From Volvox africanus (Eukaryota > Chlorophyta > Chlorophyceae > Chlamydomonadales > Volvocaceae): DNA of 64,000 bases. Where the stretch lies: assembly GCA_030268105.1 (NCBI GenBank), contig BSDZ01000101.1:62001-126000 (forward strand). The letters are read 5' to 3'. Below are positions 39,166 to 52,211 of this stretch, piece by piece (within the stretch, counting starts at the first letter, position 1; the number at the start of each line of letters is the position of its first letter). Position numbers and translations under genes: made by a program. The notes under the pieces are model-generated. The model saw only the letters and a list, made by a program, of their open reading frames with translations, was not told the origin of the DNA and searched no databases.

Positions 39166-42100
39166 TCAGTTGATAGGTGGGCACTGAGACGAGACCGTGA
39201 AGTTACCGTAGCAGGCCCAGTTGCAGTATCGCTCCTGCAAGACACCGTTGTTGAGCCAGGTGCCATTCGCGGAGGCAACGATGCTAGCAATGGCAGCCTC
39301 GAAGGACGAGCACAGCGGCTCTTGGGTGAGAAAGTAGCGCTCGTGGACTGCGAGACAGTTCTTGCAGGTCTTGGTTGCCTTCTTGCAGTTGGTTTCGGAG
39401 GTGGAGTACACCCAGCCCAGCACGACGATGGCGCCTACGCCCAGCACGCCCAACAGCTGCACCAAGGTAAGCATCCTGGCGTTTGCATTTGTGTACAATA
39501 AACGAAAACGGGACATAAAGGATTAAATTGAAGTCCCGTAACAGGGGTCAAAAAGGACTGCCCAGAAAATATAGGGTTGCAAATATGGCTGTATGTAGGA
39601 GGCCCATATTGGATGAGGCTTTAGGATACCTTTGACATAAATTCTTAAATGAAATATCGAACACTTCAGGATAACAGAAAGATATGATGGGCAAACAGCG
39701 ACTGTTCACATATCGCTTCCCTTCCGAGATTCCATACTTCCCTGCATTCAAGAACGTCGAGCTCTACGTCGCAATTTGCCTACCGGTTCCAGCTCACACC
39801 TGAAGTATGGCGTATCAGGCCTAAAGGGCCAGCTGGGGAAGCCGACCATGACGCTGACGTGCAGGGAGTGGAGCGAGGCGTAGCAGTGGCTGTACATCCA
39901 ACGCAGCGGCCGGCAGCCGATCCATGCAAGCATCTCCCGGGGCTTGTCATCGGCCCGGCGGCCCGCACCGGCGTCACTGCGGTTGGTGTAGCGTTCAGGA
40001 GATCAGGGAAGGACGGGTATGGATAAGTGGATAAGCGGATGCAGAGGTCGACACCAGTGAAAACTGCATATGCTCAATCAGATACAAACAATCATTAACA
40101 AAAATCAAAAATAAAAAACAAAAAATGGGGGGCCTCCACACACGATAATGACATGCTGTTAAACCAAGGGGGCTCTTGGTTGGGTGCCCGCACGTTGCGG
40201 ATGAACTATCGGGGAAAGGTGGATTCCATGGGTCACCACCATCGCCCCTTCATGACACTTTATGGACGGTCGTGTGCTTCTAATAAGCTGCTGCTGATAC
40301 AACCGCGGCAACCGCGACTCGAGGCTACAGTAAGCTAGCTCACCCCTCGTTGGCGTGTGTCACCACTTGATCGGGGCTGCAGACAGGCCCCTCTGCCGCT
40401 TCCACCTCGGGTCCTGGCTGCGTCGAGCCCGTCCCATCTGCAGGATTAGATGAGGCCAGCCGCAATGCCGCAACTCATCAAAAGCATGAAATCCATAGAA
40501 TCCGTAGCACTCCTGACCCTTGCACCTTTGTGGAAGTAGTGGTGGAGGTAATTCATTATCCAACCATTGCCATGAGAACACGCACTCGGTGTCAGCTTAA
40601 TTTAGAACATGTGGAGCCGCATGTTCCGCAGATGCGAAAGGTTGGCCGATTAGCACTGGAAACGCTGCATTACAAACAGGACCGACATCATGAACTGTGC
40701 GATACAATGAAGTCGGAATTGTGCAAACTAGACCAGCAAGGGTAGGGGTGGGCGGGTCCATCTCGCGATTCGCATGGCTCCTGGTATTGCGTTCTGCCTG
40801 CGCATGACCACGCCAGACATCAGCTGCGGGATCCCTCTGTGCACTTATCGTATCCGACATACTCCTGTCAGTCGTGACGATTGGTCTCCCTCGATGGCAC
40901 ACACACTGACCCCAAGCGGCCGAGAAAGCTAGGGCCCCTCTTACCAGCCCGGTACGTGCCAAACGAATGGTAGTCGCACCCACATCATTTGTACCCACCC
41001 TTCTCCTGGCCGCCATCCTTCAGATCGCCCCGCAGCTCGTTCACGTTGCGCTCCACCTACGGACCAGAGGGAGATGTGTGAAGAGGTGGGTGAGGAGGGC
41101 CGCTGAGGGAAATGTAATATTACCTGCTTGGTCGAATGTACAATAGGACAAAGTCGAACGAACAAAGGGAAAGCAGCTTACGCAAGAAGTCAAAGCAAGG
41201 GTCAGAAGACCACCGCCCCCATTGCCAATGGGTCCTCCCTCCACCGCACCTGGTCGAAGTTGGGCGCACACTTCTTCAGCCTCTCGATGTCAAACCGGGC
41301 ATTCTTCTCGACCTCATGCCAGTCCTGGGACGGGTGGATGAGAAACGATCAGTCGGACAAGCTCCTTTCGCCTTCCTCTTACGGCAACTTAGTTGTCGCT
41401 GCGGTGGGAGGTTAAGAAAACAATACCCGGCGTCTCGGTCCACGCCTCCACGGCAATACCCACAAGCACCTGCGGTCCAATATGCAGGTGAAAACAGCCC
41501 CCTTTCCAGCTTGCCTGGGTCCCCTCCCTACTCCGGGCAAGCTACGTTTTCGTTGGGTTGTGCAAAGCGCCAAGTCTTTTGCTTTGCCTTTGTTGCCCAT
41601 GATTTAGATTGTGTGCATGTTCCATCTTAATCCCTCCACCGTCCCCCGGCCCTTGCCAGCACCTTAGCAAATATGCAGCATGTTACGATGTTAAGAAGTC
41701 GCCGGATGAAAACCCGCCGCATGTTGAGGGAGAACATGTAGCATTCCTCTATCAGATCCTCCTCCTCAATCACATATCTGACGGTGTTGCGAAGAAAGAG
41801 GAAGAGGTTGGGAAGGGGTGAGGTGCGGGGGGAGACAGACTAGGCTTAGTGACCGACCGGGGAGATTGGAACAGTAACTAAGAGAGAGGGCCTCCCCCGC
41901 TGTCTCCTCCCCCGGATATCCCAAACTGTCCTTCATCCGCGATGTCTAGCCCCTCTCGGGTCCCTGTCTTAAGCCTTGCGCATTCAGGCCCCTCCCCAAG
42001 AACATGAGTCCCACGCACGTGTATTCCAGGAGCTTTTGAGCCTCTATTGGTGCCCTTTCGAAGATCTGGTTTAGGGACACCAGGCGGGACTCGGAGGAAA

Positions 42101-45100
42101 GGAGCTTGAAGTAGTAGATCAGCAGCTGGATGGTCTACGGAGGGGAGAAGGGGGCAATACCACGGGACGGTATGAACAGGGGCGGTATCATGGAAACAAA
42201 CACAGGGGCCGGACAGGGGAGGGGTTCATGGATGTGTATGGCAGGAGGGACGAGGATTAGGAGTGTGAATGTGAGGGCGATGCAAATCCTAGTTGCGCCA
42301 ACTGGGTCACAGGCCAGCGCTGTGCGCCAGGCCCTTTACATTTGCACAAGTCAGGGCCATAGAGGACTGCATGTGGGTTTCGATATATGTGCATAAGTAA
42401 CAAGACTCAGCAAGTATGTTGAAGCGGCCATAAACAAAAACATGTGCGGGAGAGCATGACGGTTTAAAAGCACGTTGCTGTCCTAGACCATCGCACACTC
42501 ACTCAGTTGCGTCCGCTCTTTAGCTAACCCTGCCACAATGTGGTTGGCCAGATCTCTTCCACCAACCACCCTTGAAACAAATACCCCCTGCTCACTCACC
42601 TGCAAATTTACGACGATAAGCGTGCCGAATGACACCGGGTCGACTCCCTGCATCCAGATTTTTAACTTATAAAAAAAATAATTTAACGTTCCAAACTGAG
42701 AATGACCTGAGGTGAAAAGCAAAAGATAAGACGTTTGCAGCGCTTCATGTGAACGAGATGGATGGTCAGGACGACGTGGGACAGTCCGACAAGCGGTTCC
42801 TTCAAGCCAACGGAGCATCCACGACGGATGGTGCATGACGGGTATGTTAGCAACCTCTACGGCGCAATCTCTACGGAGCTTTACAACCAATACCTCTGAT
42901 TGTAGCTTCCTCACCGAGTTTCCGTCCTTGTTGTAGTACTTTGCGACTCCGTAAATGGCCCAGGCGTTCATGATGGCCCAGGTGGCGAGGAAATAGTAGA
43001 AGAACACGGTATTCCAGGGCTGCACGCATGGAGGCGGCCCGAGAAACAAAGAGGAAGTAAAAGGCGGGGGATTTCTTATGCGAATGGAACGAAGCCATAA
43101 ACCCGCGCAGGATGGTGTTGGTACTGCTATAAGTGGTCGAGGCAATGAACATGTAACCAGAGATTGAATGGTATAAGTTGAAAAGCCGTGTGTGAGGGCT
43201 ATAAAGCAACGGACCTGGGCACAGGAGACCAAGAGGTTTTGGACAGGAGGAACACGGGGAGCAGCGCAGTCAGAAATGGATCGAAGCTTTTGGAGCGGAC
43301 TCACCGCGTCCCCCTAAACCTCTATTGCGGTTTTCCCGCATCATTTAGCTTCCCTTCTTGCCCCCTAAATGTCATGTTTAGATTCCAAGAGCCGTACAAG
43401 TACCGCTCCCTGATCCATACCTGGTAGTTCTTCCAGTCCACGAGAATTCGCATAGACAGCAACCGGAAGTACCTGTTAACGTTTGATGGATTTGGTGGGG
43501 TGATCATGTTTTGCTAACTAAAACGGCCCTTCAAGATACTAGAAATGTACATCTGACGGGGCTGGAAGGTTGGAAGATTGGGAAGGCGAAAAGACGAACG
43601 GTTTGGTTGTTAGGAAGCAAAATTATCAACCACTTGGGTTCGAGCTGGTTGAGCCGGCCTCGAGTCAAGCCGGCTCCACATGCAATCCGCGTGTGATTCA
43701 GCAGAACAGGGATGGACTCGACGAACCATAGGAAGGCGAGGATGCGCCGCGCAGAGAGCAGACCCTACGGCTAATCTACGTGTCAGGAATTTGAGGGTTC
43801 AATGACTTGACGCGCAGGCTCCAGACACTTGGGATATTCCCAGAGCCATCCCTTCTCGCATCCAGCACATCGCCGCTCAGCTCAGCTATGCCGCGGGCAC
43901 AGCCCGTCTCTAAACCTCCCCCTCGTTGCGGAGTCCGACAGGCAGCCAACCTCGAGCTACAATATCCACTCCGCTCCTTATCCTTGAGAGGATGATTCTC
44001 AGCGGCCTTCTCAGTGGAGTTTACAAGGATGTTTCCCCAGACCACCCACTTACATGAATTTGCGAATGGTGTAGTCAACGGTGAACGAGACGAGGATGAT
44101 GAGAGTGATCAGTGGGTAGATGATGATGAGAGCCTTCACCAGGGGCAGCCAACTGCGGGTGTAGTTGCCACCGCTCTTCCAAGCGCGCTCCTGATTCTCA
44201 ACCTGAGGTCGTTGGGTCGGGGACGGGCAGGTAAAGGCGGGGAGGGCTCAGGCGAAGAACCCACATCAGGTGTTTGGGGGCCGGCGCGAAGCCAGAAGTT
44301 ACTGCGCTGAAATGGAGAGGTGAGAGTGCCGCAGCGAATACCCAAAGATCACCCTCGGTATTGTCCCTCAGGGATCTCGTACAGCCGCCAGCAGGAGGGA
44401 GGACGATGGCAAGATTCGCAAAACCGATTGTGTGCTGCAAGTTTAGTAAGGAGGATGTGGACACGAGCGTAACCCTGCACGCCTTAATGCTACCCCAGCC
44501 TTGCTGCGCGATGAAATCAGGGGGCCTGCGACCGGCAACCCCAGGCCAAACCTCTACAGGGTTATGTTCTGTTTAGTTACCTTCTTATGTGTTCACAGCT
44601 TATTTACCATCTGCGCCCTTTTGCACTGCTCCCCAAACCTCACTCACGTCTGCGTTCGTTAGCCGAGCGACGCCAGCGTTCCAAATCATCACGGAGGGCC
44701 CAATTCCCGTTGCACCACACAACCAAAGGTAGGGTTCGAGGCGGCACCGACCGCGGTGTTGGTGTTGAGGAAAGGGCCATCGTAGGACATAAGTTCGGAG
44801 GAGTGGCGTTAAAAAATCATAAGGCAATCAGCACATTATACTCATCAATCACTGTCAGAACCTGCTATAGCGTAAGGGATAAAAAGGGAGAATAGGGAAA
44901 GGACAGGACCTAGGTCCACGGACGAAACCTACCATGACGGGGCGAATCGGCGATTCGTCCCCAACGTCTGAATACCCTTTCCATCCCCACCCTAGCTCCC
45001 TTTGTCTTCCTTAGGAGTCAAGCCTCGAATGACCGATGGGCTGTTCTGTCCATTGTGGCGCTTTAGAACCCACGATTTTCCGGCGGACACCAGGGTTGAT

Positions 45101-46582
45101 TGCCCGTGTCGGTCTGCAGCCTTTAGTCAATTATAACATCTTACGAGCCCCTAGATAATCCCCTCCAAAGAGGGCTTCCGAACCCGATTCCGGCCGTGTG
45201 TGCTACACTCACAGATTGCGATGAACATGACGATGGTGGCCTGAGCGACCAGGTACACGCCGCTGAGGATGTCCACCAGGTAGGCGTGCCACTGAACAAT
45301 GGATGGAGAGGGAAGGCATGGCGAATAGCGACTAAGCACCAAGGCTTGGGTCGGTGGCGCGCCTTCGTCACAGATGACGTGAGCGCTACGGTTAGAGGCA
45401 GGAGAGAACAATACTCTCTGTGAGGTGACAGCTAACGATACCTTGGGCACATCGAACGGCAGGGGTACGAGCTCGTCCTTCGTGAGGCCATATTGCTCGT
45501 CGACATCCACCGGGTTGATTACAATTTGCCTGCGACACAGCAGGCACAGCAGGCAGGTTATGGGGGAAGGGATAACGGAGGGGGAAGACACGAAGCGGAA
45601 GCCGTACGATGGGGAGATTTGTACGACGTTTAGCCGTACAAGACAACGCGCTGTAGCGCATCGATCACAATTGGTCGTGCCGCAATGGCTGTGAGTAAAG
45701 GGCGTCGACTCATTCCCCTTCATACCACCCTCTGGCCCGTGCCCCGTATCTCTTTCAGCCAAGTACCACGCTGCCAAGTGCCTCATTTCGTAACATGACA
45801 GTCTATCCAACCTCCCTTTTCCTATATACCTGTCAGTCTGTGTTTCTCCCTCTACACTTGCTTCAGTCAGAGCCACCCCACTCCTTCCCCGTGTAAGCTA
45901 TTGCAATCCTTCCCCGTTCCCGTCGCGCTCTGCTCGGCTTTGTCTGGAAGAGCCTCATGGCTATGTCAGCGAAGGATACATTGCAGTCACATGACTTCAC
46001 CATTCCCTCCCATTTTCCCTACTTGACCCAATATAGAATGATTGCACACGACCATTTATTCCCATCCTCTGACCCTTTCTCCCTTACTTGAGCTTCCCTA
46101 GGTAATCTTGGCCCGCTTCAAGCTGCTCGCCTTTCTCCTCCGCGACCTGGCGCCGTGATCTCAAATTTACTACACGCTCATACTGCGGCGGGATGACTTC
46201 GAAGTAGGGCCCCGAGATGAACCTCGCCATAGCACCTTCTGCGGGAGAAACGGGCGGTGTTCGCGCGAAACTAGGAACCACGTTAGAAATTGCAGTTACG
46301 GAGACGCCAGACAACACAAAGGCATTGTGAAATGCATCTGACAAATAACATTGCAAAATCGTATTCTTGTTTGATGAATGTTGACCAATACGTTGTCGTT
46401 TAGTCAAGCAACGGGGCAGCTGGACATGATAAAACCTTAGAAACGCATTTGGGAATACCTGGTTTGGGTTTGGGTTGGTCAGCATTGTTAATGTTGTTCG
46501 GCTGCTCAGCCGATTTTGTTGCGTCCTCCGCCGCAGTCGGCTCTTGCTTTTCGACATCGGTGTCTGGGCCATTGGTGCCCAT
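39166..46582 (-). CDS. Unrecognised multi-pass membrane protein (about 585 aa)
   Basis: Exons: 46582-46459, 46238-46088, 45529-45442, 45291-45213, 44851-44835 (putative 17-nt micro-exon), 44202-44054, 43472-43421, 43019-42915, 42647-42600, 42134-42019, 41777-41663, 41324-41250, 41056-40999, 40437-40344, 39976-39800, 39475-39166. With the micro-exon every junction is in phase (1758 nt). The N-terminal 120 residues are hydrophilic and Gln/Pro/Lys-rich. Five hydrophobic helices are visible: about 124-148 ('YLVDILSGVYLVAQATIVMF'), 171-195 ('LPLVKALIIIYPLITLIILV'), 222-244, 261-283 and 484-506 ('LLGVLGVGAIVVLGW'). A charged, coiled-coil-prone region (about 340-400, 'DWHEVEKNARFDIERLKKC') and an acidic linker precede the last helix; the final 80 residues have about eight Cys and two N-glycosylation sequons, suggesting a luminal or extracellular end. 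It does not match polycystin/TRP channels or meckelin as I know them. Function unknown. Confidence 0.75.
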
Positions 46583-46999
46583 GGTTGCACCGCTTAGGCC
46601 TACAGGTGAGAAGGTCCCGTGCAATTGATGGTCACAACGATCACCGGCGGCAGTTTTTTATCATTTGCCCGTGATATCAGGCTCCTTTTCCGGTTTACCA
46701 GCCCTGATTCAGCATAGCCTGAGGCTGGAAACAATTTATTATTCAGTAAATTGGTGCATTGAGTTATACCATGGTCTTTAAATATGATGTCGGCGTTACT
46801 ATCTTCGTCTACGAATCTGGGTACAGTACGATCTGGTTCCAAAATTAGAATGTTCCCATGTTGCATGCATCCCATTTCCCATAGCAAACGTGCCTAGCAT
46901 CTAAAAACCAGCTCGACACGTCTAGCCGGTACGTCATAGTCCACGCATGTATCAGACGTGCAGTTGCTACAAGCCGAAAGGCGCTTGTTCGTTTCTTGT
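46583..46999. promoter_or_regulatory. Bidirectional intergenic region
   Basis: About 417 bases between the divergent start codons of the multi-pass membrane protein gene (minus) and the pseudouridine synthase gene (plus), so it must hold both 5' UTRs and probably shared promoter elements. No specific motif can be assigned. Confidence 0.4.
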
Positions 47000-49900
47000 A
47001 TGATGAATACTTTATCTCAACCCACATACACTGGGAGTTCTTTCTCAATTGTCTTATGCCATTCAATCTTTGTCGGCCGATACCTGACTCGGCTTGGTCA
47101 CGGTACGGCATTTTTAACAAGGATGCCCAGGAGAAGATTAACCTCCGTGGCAAATTGTCAAACATCTTTGCCTTTATTACATTCTCCTGATGAATCTGGT
47201 TTAATGGTGCTGGGACGCGATGACGGCACTCAAGTCTCCTCGCCGTCATCGCGTAAGGACCCGTCCCTTCTGCCATTCCCGCGGCCCCCTTTGCCTCCGT
47301 CCCTCTCTCGCGCAAAACGCTACCTTTTCCAACTCTCCACTCTTGAGTCGGCTCTCCGAATACCCCCGCTGGATCATCAGCTGGGGAACCACGTGGTACA
47401 CTTGCTGGTGCAGCGGAATGGAGCTGCCTCCGAGGTGCTCTCAGAGCTGCTGGAGGTGCCGCAGGTACGTGCGTCAAACAATGAATGGTGCATGTCGTAC
47501 CTGTTGCACGACACCTGCAACAGTTAGAGAAGCACAGTAAGGAACCGCGGGATGGGCGAGGATCAATGATATGTATTCTTGTTCGTTTTTAGGAAGACAG
47601 CGCATGAGCTCGCTGTGCACCCACAGGGAACATTTTCCGTCAAATTGAAGAGAAATCGCGCGTGTACATATTTGCAAGGAGACAGGTGCAGTGAAGGGTG
47701 GTGCTGTGAAGAGCCATCCAAGCTACACCTAGGATCTGCTCGCGCCGTGGCTGTATAGCGTCACGTTCATATGGCGAATTTATCAGCGTCGCGGTCGGAT
47801 CCACACCTTCCTGATTTCTCCCAGATGGGTGGGGTTTATATGTCGGGTCGGAGATTGCTCCTACTAGAAACGTTGGGTGCTAGTCTGCCCATCAAACACG
47901 GCTGCCAAACCGCGGTTTTGTAATGTTTTGGAGACCATTCGAAAGCGGGAATGGGGGCACTTGCCGTGAGCGCAGGAGCTGATGGTGCGCCTCATATGGT
48001 TTGGAGCCGTGTACTACTGTCCCGTACCACCATTGCCAAGATCTGCAACACCTACCGGTAGCCGGGATCCCCAGGACGCGGCGGTGATCCCCAGGTGCCA
48101 ATCGGCCTCCACAGCTGGCGGTGATGTCCATCGAGACGGCCAGCTGGTGGAGCTGCAGGCAATCCGGCAGGAAGCGCTTGCTAAATGGGGCAGGCACGTG
48201 AGTACGACGTATAGCGCAACAAGAGAGTTCGTGATTATTAGCGATATTGCTGCTGAGGGGCCATGCGGGGCGCGGGTGCGGCAACACTAACGCCGGTGCT
48301 GTTAGAGATGGCAATTGCATCTTGTTTATGATAGCCTGAAGAGCGCAACGTGGCGATCGATGCTGAGGATTTATCTTAGGGGTGGATCACTTAAGCAGGG
48401 CACGGATTGGAGTTTGATTCCCAGCGTGAGTACCGAACAGGGAAGCTAATGCAGCGATTTACGTCCTGTGTGTGGTTGCCTACCCCGCGGAAATAGCTAT
48501 GAAGCACGTTGGCATCGGTGGGTGGGAATCATGGGGCTTAGCGTTGCTGCTGCTGCTACAGCTGCTGCTAATCAAAGCTTGGAGTGGCTAGGAAGGTAGC
48601 GCGGGTCAACGGGCCCCCAATCCTGACCTTTTAGTCTGCAGGACTTAAATTTATTACGGTGTAGTTAAGAAGAGTGTAGACCCTAGGGTTTGTCCCCGAC
48701 CGAAGAGACGTGGTATTACGGAGCCTACATCCAGTGTTTCAATCCTACACCGCAGTCACGTCATCAGACGCCTCGCCGCCTGGATTCCGACCAAGCCTTA
48801 TCCAGGGGCGGTTACCTGCGTGTCCACATGCACCCCAAACGCTTCCCCGTCGCCCATGCGCTGAGTCATGAGCAGTGGTCTCGGAGGTTGCTAGCGGTAC
48901 GACCCGACCATGTGGTGGTAAATAAGCCGCCAGGGTTACAGGTCGGTGAGAGAAGAGATTCCTTCCGTTAGATATCCGGGTTAGTCGGGGCAGCTTCTTG
49001 CGTATGGGTTTCCAGTCTCGGAGGAAGGGCATGAAGACTGGGAACCAAGCAACGATTGGAAGGTAAAGACGAGGAGAGGAAATTGGTGGCGATTTGATGA
49101 TGCGTCAACCACGGGATGCCATGAACAACTGAACCAAGTCAGAGAGAAACGCAGCAGTGGTCGCGGTTGCCGAACCAGCCAAATGGCTGTGTCGTTGGGT
49201 TCGTTATATATGTTCCTGATGCCTTAAGTTTACCTGCTGCTAGCCCATTACTAGCTGGTAATACTTTCAAGCACCGCTCGCTCAACCCTCATCGCAGGTG
49301 CCTCCTACAGTTGATAATGTACAGGAGTCCCTCCTCGCCTGCGTGGAAAAGGCAAGTCATGATTATGTGCAGCTTGAACCTTGGAACGGTGCGGGAGGAC
49401 TATTACTGCGACCATCATGGTCCGAGTATCTTCCATTGGTGGTGCTGCACGTGGACCCGATCTAGTTATGGGCACCGCCCAAGTGGGGCCATATGAGCGT
49501 CCTCCTCCTTGCACATAGGTCGTTTCTCTCGTCTTCACCTCGTCTCCCCATCAAATCATCCAATTGGAATTTGGACTCTTGACCTGTGCTAGCATCACTT
49601 TCGAATGGCCATTTATTAAGGGCATTTCTGTCGTACAAATTAGACAGCTGATGAAAACTTGCTCGTGAACTCAATCCAACGCCGACAAGAGCCGTATGCA
49701 TGTCGGGTTTTATTCCGCTGCATTTACAAGCGTAATTTTCCACGTACTTATATACGCCTCCCATGCCACCCAGGCTCTCTCCCTGAAACCTGGATCTCTG
49801 CATCCCGCACACCGGCTTGATGCGGGCACGGAGGGTGTGGTAGTGTTGGCCAGGGACGCCGCGTTTGCGAGTTACTTTCGGGGCCTTATGGCGAACAAGT

Positions 49901-52211
49901 TTCAGGTATGTAGATGGGTTAAATGTGTGTCACAGTTGGATCGTGACAGCTAATTCCTGGTAATGAACGCGTGCCGGCGTTGGGGTGGCTTTTTTTTTAG
50001 GAAGTTGAGTGGCCTGCAATTTGGAAGGACAATCACCCGACATGTGATGGCTGCAAAAAAACGTCCTGGTTGGACATGTTGAAAGCACGATTAAATTGAA
50101 GAAAGTACAACGAACGCAGCGTCGCCAACCACTCCGAGCCATGAGCTGCAAGCCTGATGATGGACGGATGAAGTGAGGGATCCAACTTTACATTCTTCGA
50201 GAGTACCCCACGGTGCTTCACCCTTTCCATCCACATGAACTGCGCATCAATTGCAACACGGGGGGTGGCTTTTTGGCGCTCCTGCCTCGTGCCCGTCTTG
50301 CATATATTGTATGGCAATGCTTGAACTGGCAAATCCTTGACATGTCACCTTCGTTGATCTGCCGTCTTTCTCATCCATCCTATTTAGCACGCAGTACGCA
50401 AACAGTACAAGTGCCTGGTATCACAGGCCCCGCCCCTAGGGCCCCTGGTGCATTGGATTCTCGAGGACCAACGGAGGCAAGGGGAGATGGCACACTCAGT
50501 GGTAGTGCCGGAAGGGACAGCCGGGGCAGCCAGGTGCGAGCTGTGGGTGGAGCAGGTGAGTCTGTGTGCTTGCGGGTTTGCATGCGTCCGCATCATATGG
50601 TGTTCAGGCGAGTATCCCGCATGTGTTTCGGTTGCTCCAAGAGTGTACGACTATGAGTATCCCTGGCGTGCATGGTAGAAAACATTCGGTCGGTATCTTT
50701 TCCGTGAACATGTAAATGCTAGCATAGCCTGCTATCTCTGTGTTGCATTTTGACGCATGCATTTATTGGACACATTATTTAACTTAACGCAGGTGGAGCA
50801 AACAGAATTAAATGCTGAGGCGGTTGACCTGTGGGGCGCCAAAGAAGCGTGTGAGGTGACCATCACTCTGATTACTGGACGCACTCACCAGGTATGAATA
50901 TGCGGCCGTGTGTATGGGTCTGTATGGACGTGTGCACACGTGAATGCGCGCGGTGACTGGTGTGAGGGCGGGAGTACACAAACTTGCCTACCGAGCGACC
51001 TGATTTGGAGGGTGTGCCTGTTGATCACAGCCTTCCGCATACGACATTGAGTTGCAAGTTGGGTGCTCGGGATAGATGAAGTCTCAACTGCGTCCTTGGG
51101 CATATAAAGAGCCACCCCGGCAGTAAGGGGAATATATATATATAGGGTTTAGGGTTTAGGGTATATATATATATATATATGGTGGGTAAAACCCTATATA
51201 TATACCCTAAACCCTAAACCCTATATATATATATATATATATATGGTGGCTGGTATGAATGCCATTGTCGGCAGGCCCACGTTGCTAGTCCAGGAAGTTG
51301 ATAATGGCTTTGTTAGGGGTTTTAGGGTTTTAGCTGGGGTGGATCCCATAATCGGCCAAGGAATTAGGCAAGCTTCACGAGACAAGGCCCACTGGCGGCC
51401 CAGAAACAAAGGAATGCTGAACATCTCATGCCAGTATCGGGCTCCAGAGTAGTCTTCACCGTCACCACGCTGTCCGTCCACCCGAATGCCAATAGACATG
51501 CATTCATTATCATGCTATCATCATGCAACATAATGCATCTGCATTTACGCAGGTTCGCGTGCAAATGGCGGCCATCGGATTACCCCTCCTGGGGGACCGG
51601 CTGTACACAGCCCTGGCAAGCAAATGCCAGCACCAGCGATGGGGGCAGTCAGAAGGTGGGGTTGAGCAGCGGCAGCAGCAGGAACAAGGTTGGGGAGAAG
51701 ATGAAAAGCAGCAGCAAGGAGCCCCAGGAAGAGTGCAGGACTGGTGTCTGCCGGCACTGATGCAACCCCTGGCACCTATTGCACTGCAAGTAAGGGGGTT
51801 GGGTGCGGAGATAAACAGCTGCCATATCTATGTGGGCATACTGTGGTGGGGCAGGAGCACGCAGCCGCTTGCGCACGTAATTTGGTTGATTGGGTGAACT
51901 CCGTGTTTCGTGTTCGTTGATTGCTTGGAATTTAGTTAGAAATAATATGGCGAGCTATGCATTGAACGGATGACGAATTAAAAAACATGCTTGTTTGCAA
52001 GGATTGCCATTCTAGAGATACATGAGGTACAAAAAGCTTCCATTCGACAACATATATACCCAGCAATTCCTTGCATGACTTCCTGTGTTAGTTCTCTGAC
52101 ATGCCGATGCATGCACAGGCGCACTCATTGACAGTTCTGGAAGATGGCAAGATGGGCCCGGGTCCCATGAGCTTCGCTGCGGGCAACCCATGGTGGAGGA
52201 CTACGATATGA
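47000..52211 (+). CDS. RluA-type RNA pseudouridine synthase, probably organellar (complete, 9 exons)
   Basis: Converts specific uridines in RNA to pseudouridine. Exons: 47000-47464, 47976-48197, 48756-48941, 49298-49351, 49774-49905, 50388-50555, 50793-50891, 51553-51789, 52119-52211; all introns are phase 0, 1656 nt, 551 aa. Motifs in order: 'LIWFGAVYYCPVPP' and 'YLRVHMHPKRFP' (as in plant RNA pseudouridine synthases 5/6), 'VVVNKPPGLQ', catalytic loop 'HPAHRLDAGTEGVVVLA' (Asp 325; the usual loop is HRLDxxTSG, so Glu replaces Ser), 'YKCLV', 'ITLITGRTHQ', 'VRVQMAAIGLPLLGD'. A Gln/Glu-rich insertion sits near residues 465-490. Residues 1-90 are Arg/Ser/Pro-rich with little acidity, consistent with a plastid or mitochondrial transit peptide. 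Start ATG 47000 is the earliest ATG in the open exon. The intron after 49351 starts GC. A TGTAA at 52618-52622 may be the polyadenylation signal. Confidence 0.92.
49352..49353 (+). other. Non-canonical GC splice donor
   Basis: Exon 4 of the pseudouridine synthase ends 'GAAAAG' and the intron begins 'GCAAGT', the known GC-AG donor form (AG|GCAAGT). The next exon starts after a CAG at 49773. No GT donor nearby preserves the frame and the conserved reading. Confidence 0.75.
51131..51244. repeat. Inverted interstitial telomere-like repeats in an intron
   Basis: About three TTTAGGG-type units (51143-51162) flanked by (AT)n are followed, after a short spacer, by the complementary CCCTAAA units (51203-51223), again flanked by (AT)n; the whole forms a near-palindrome. 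It lies in the intron 50892-51552 of the pseudouridine synthase gene. A further TTTTAGGG-like pair occurs near 51313-51335. TTTAGGG is the Arabidopsis-type telomere repeat found in many green algae. Confidence 0.8.

Noticed and set aside
44641..44790. Minus-strand peptide 'CNGNWALRDDLERW' as an exon
   Set aside because: Its frame is closed by a TGA upstream with no AG acceptor in between, and its donor phase does not fit the next exon.
39166..46582. Polycystin/TRP channel or meckelin identity for the multi-pass protein
   Set aside because: Helix count and order, the absence of a pore motif, and the C-terminal Cys-rich end do not match those families.
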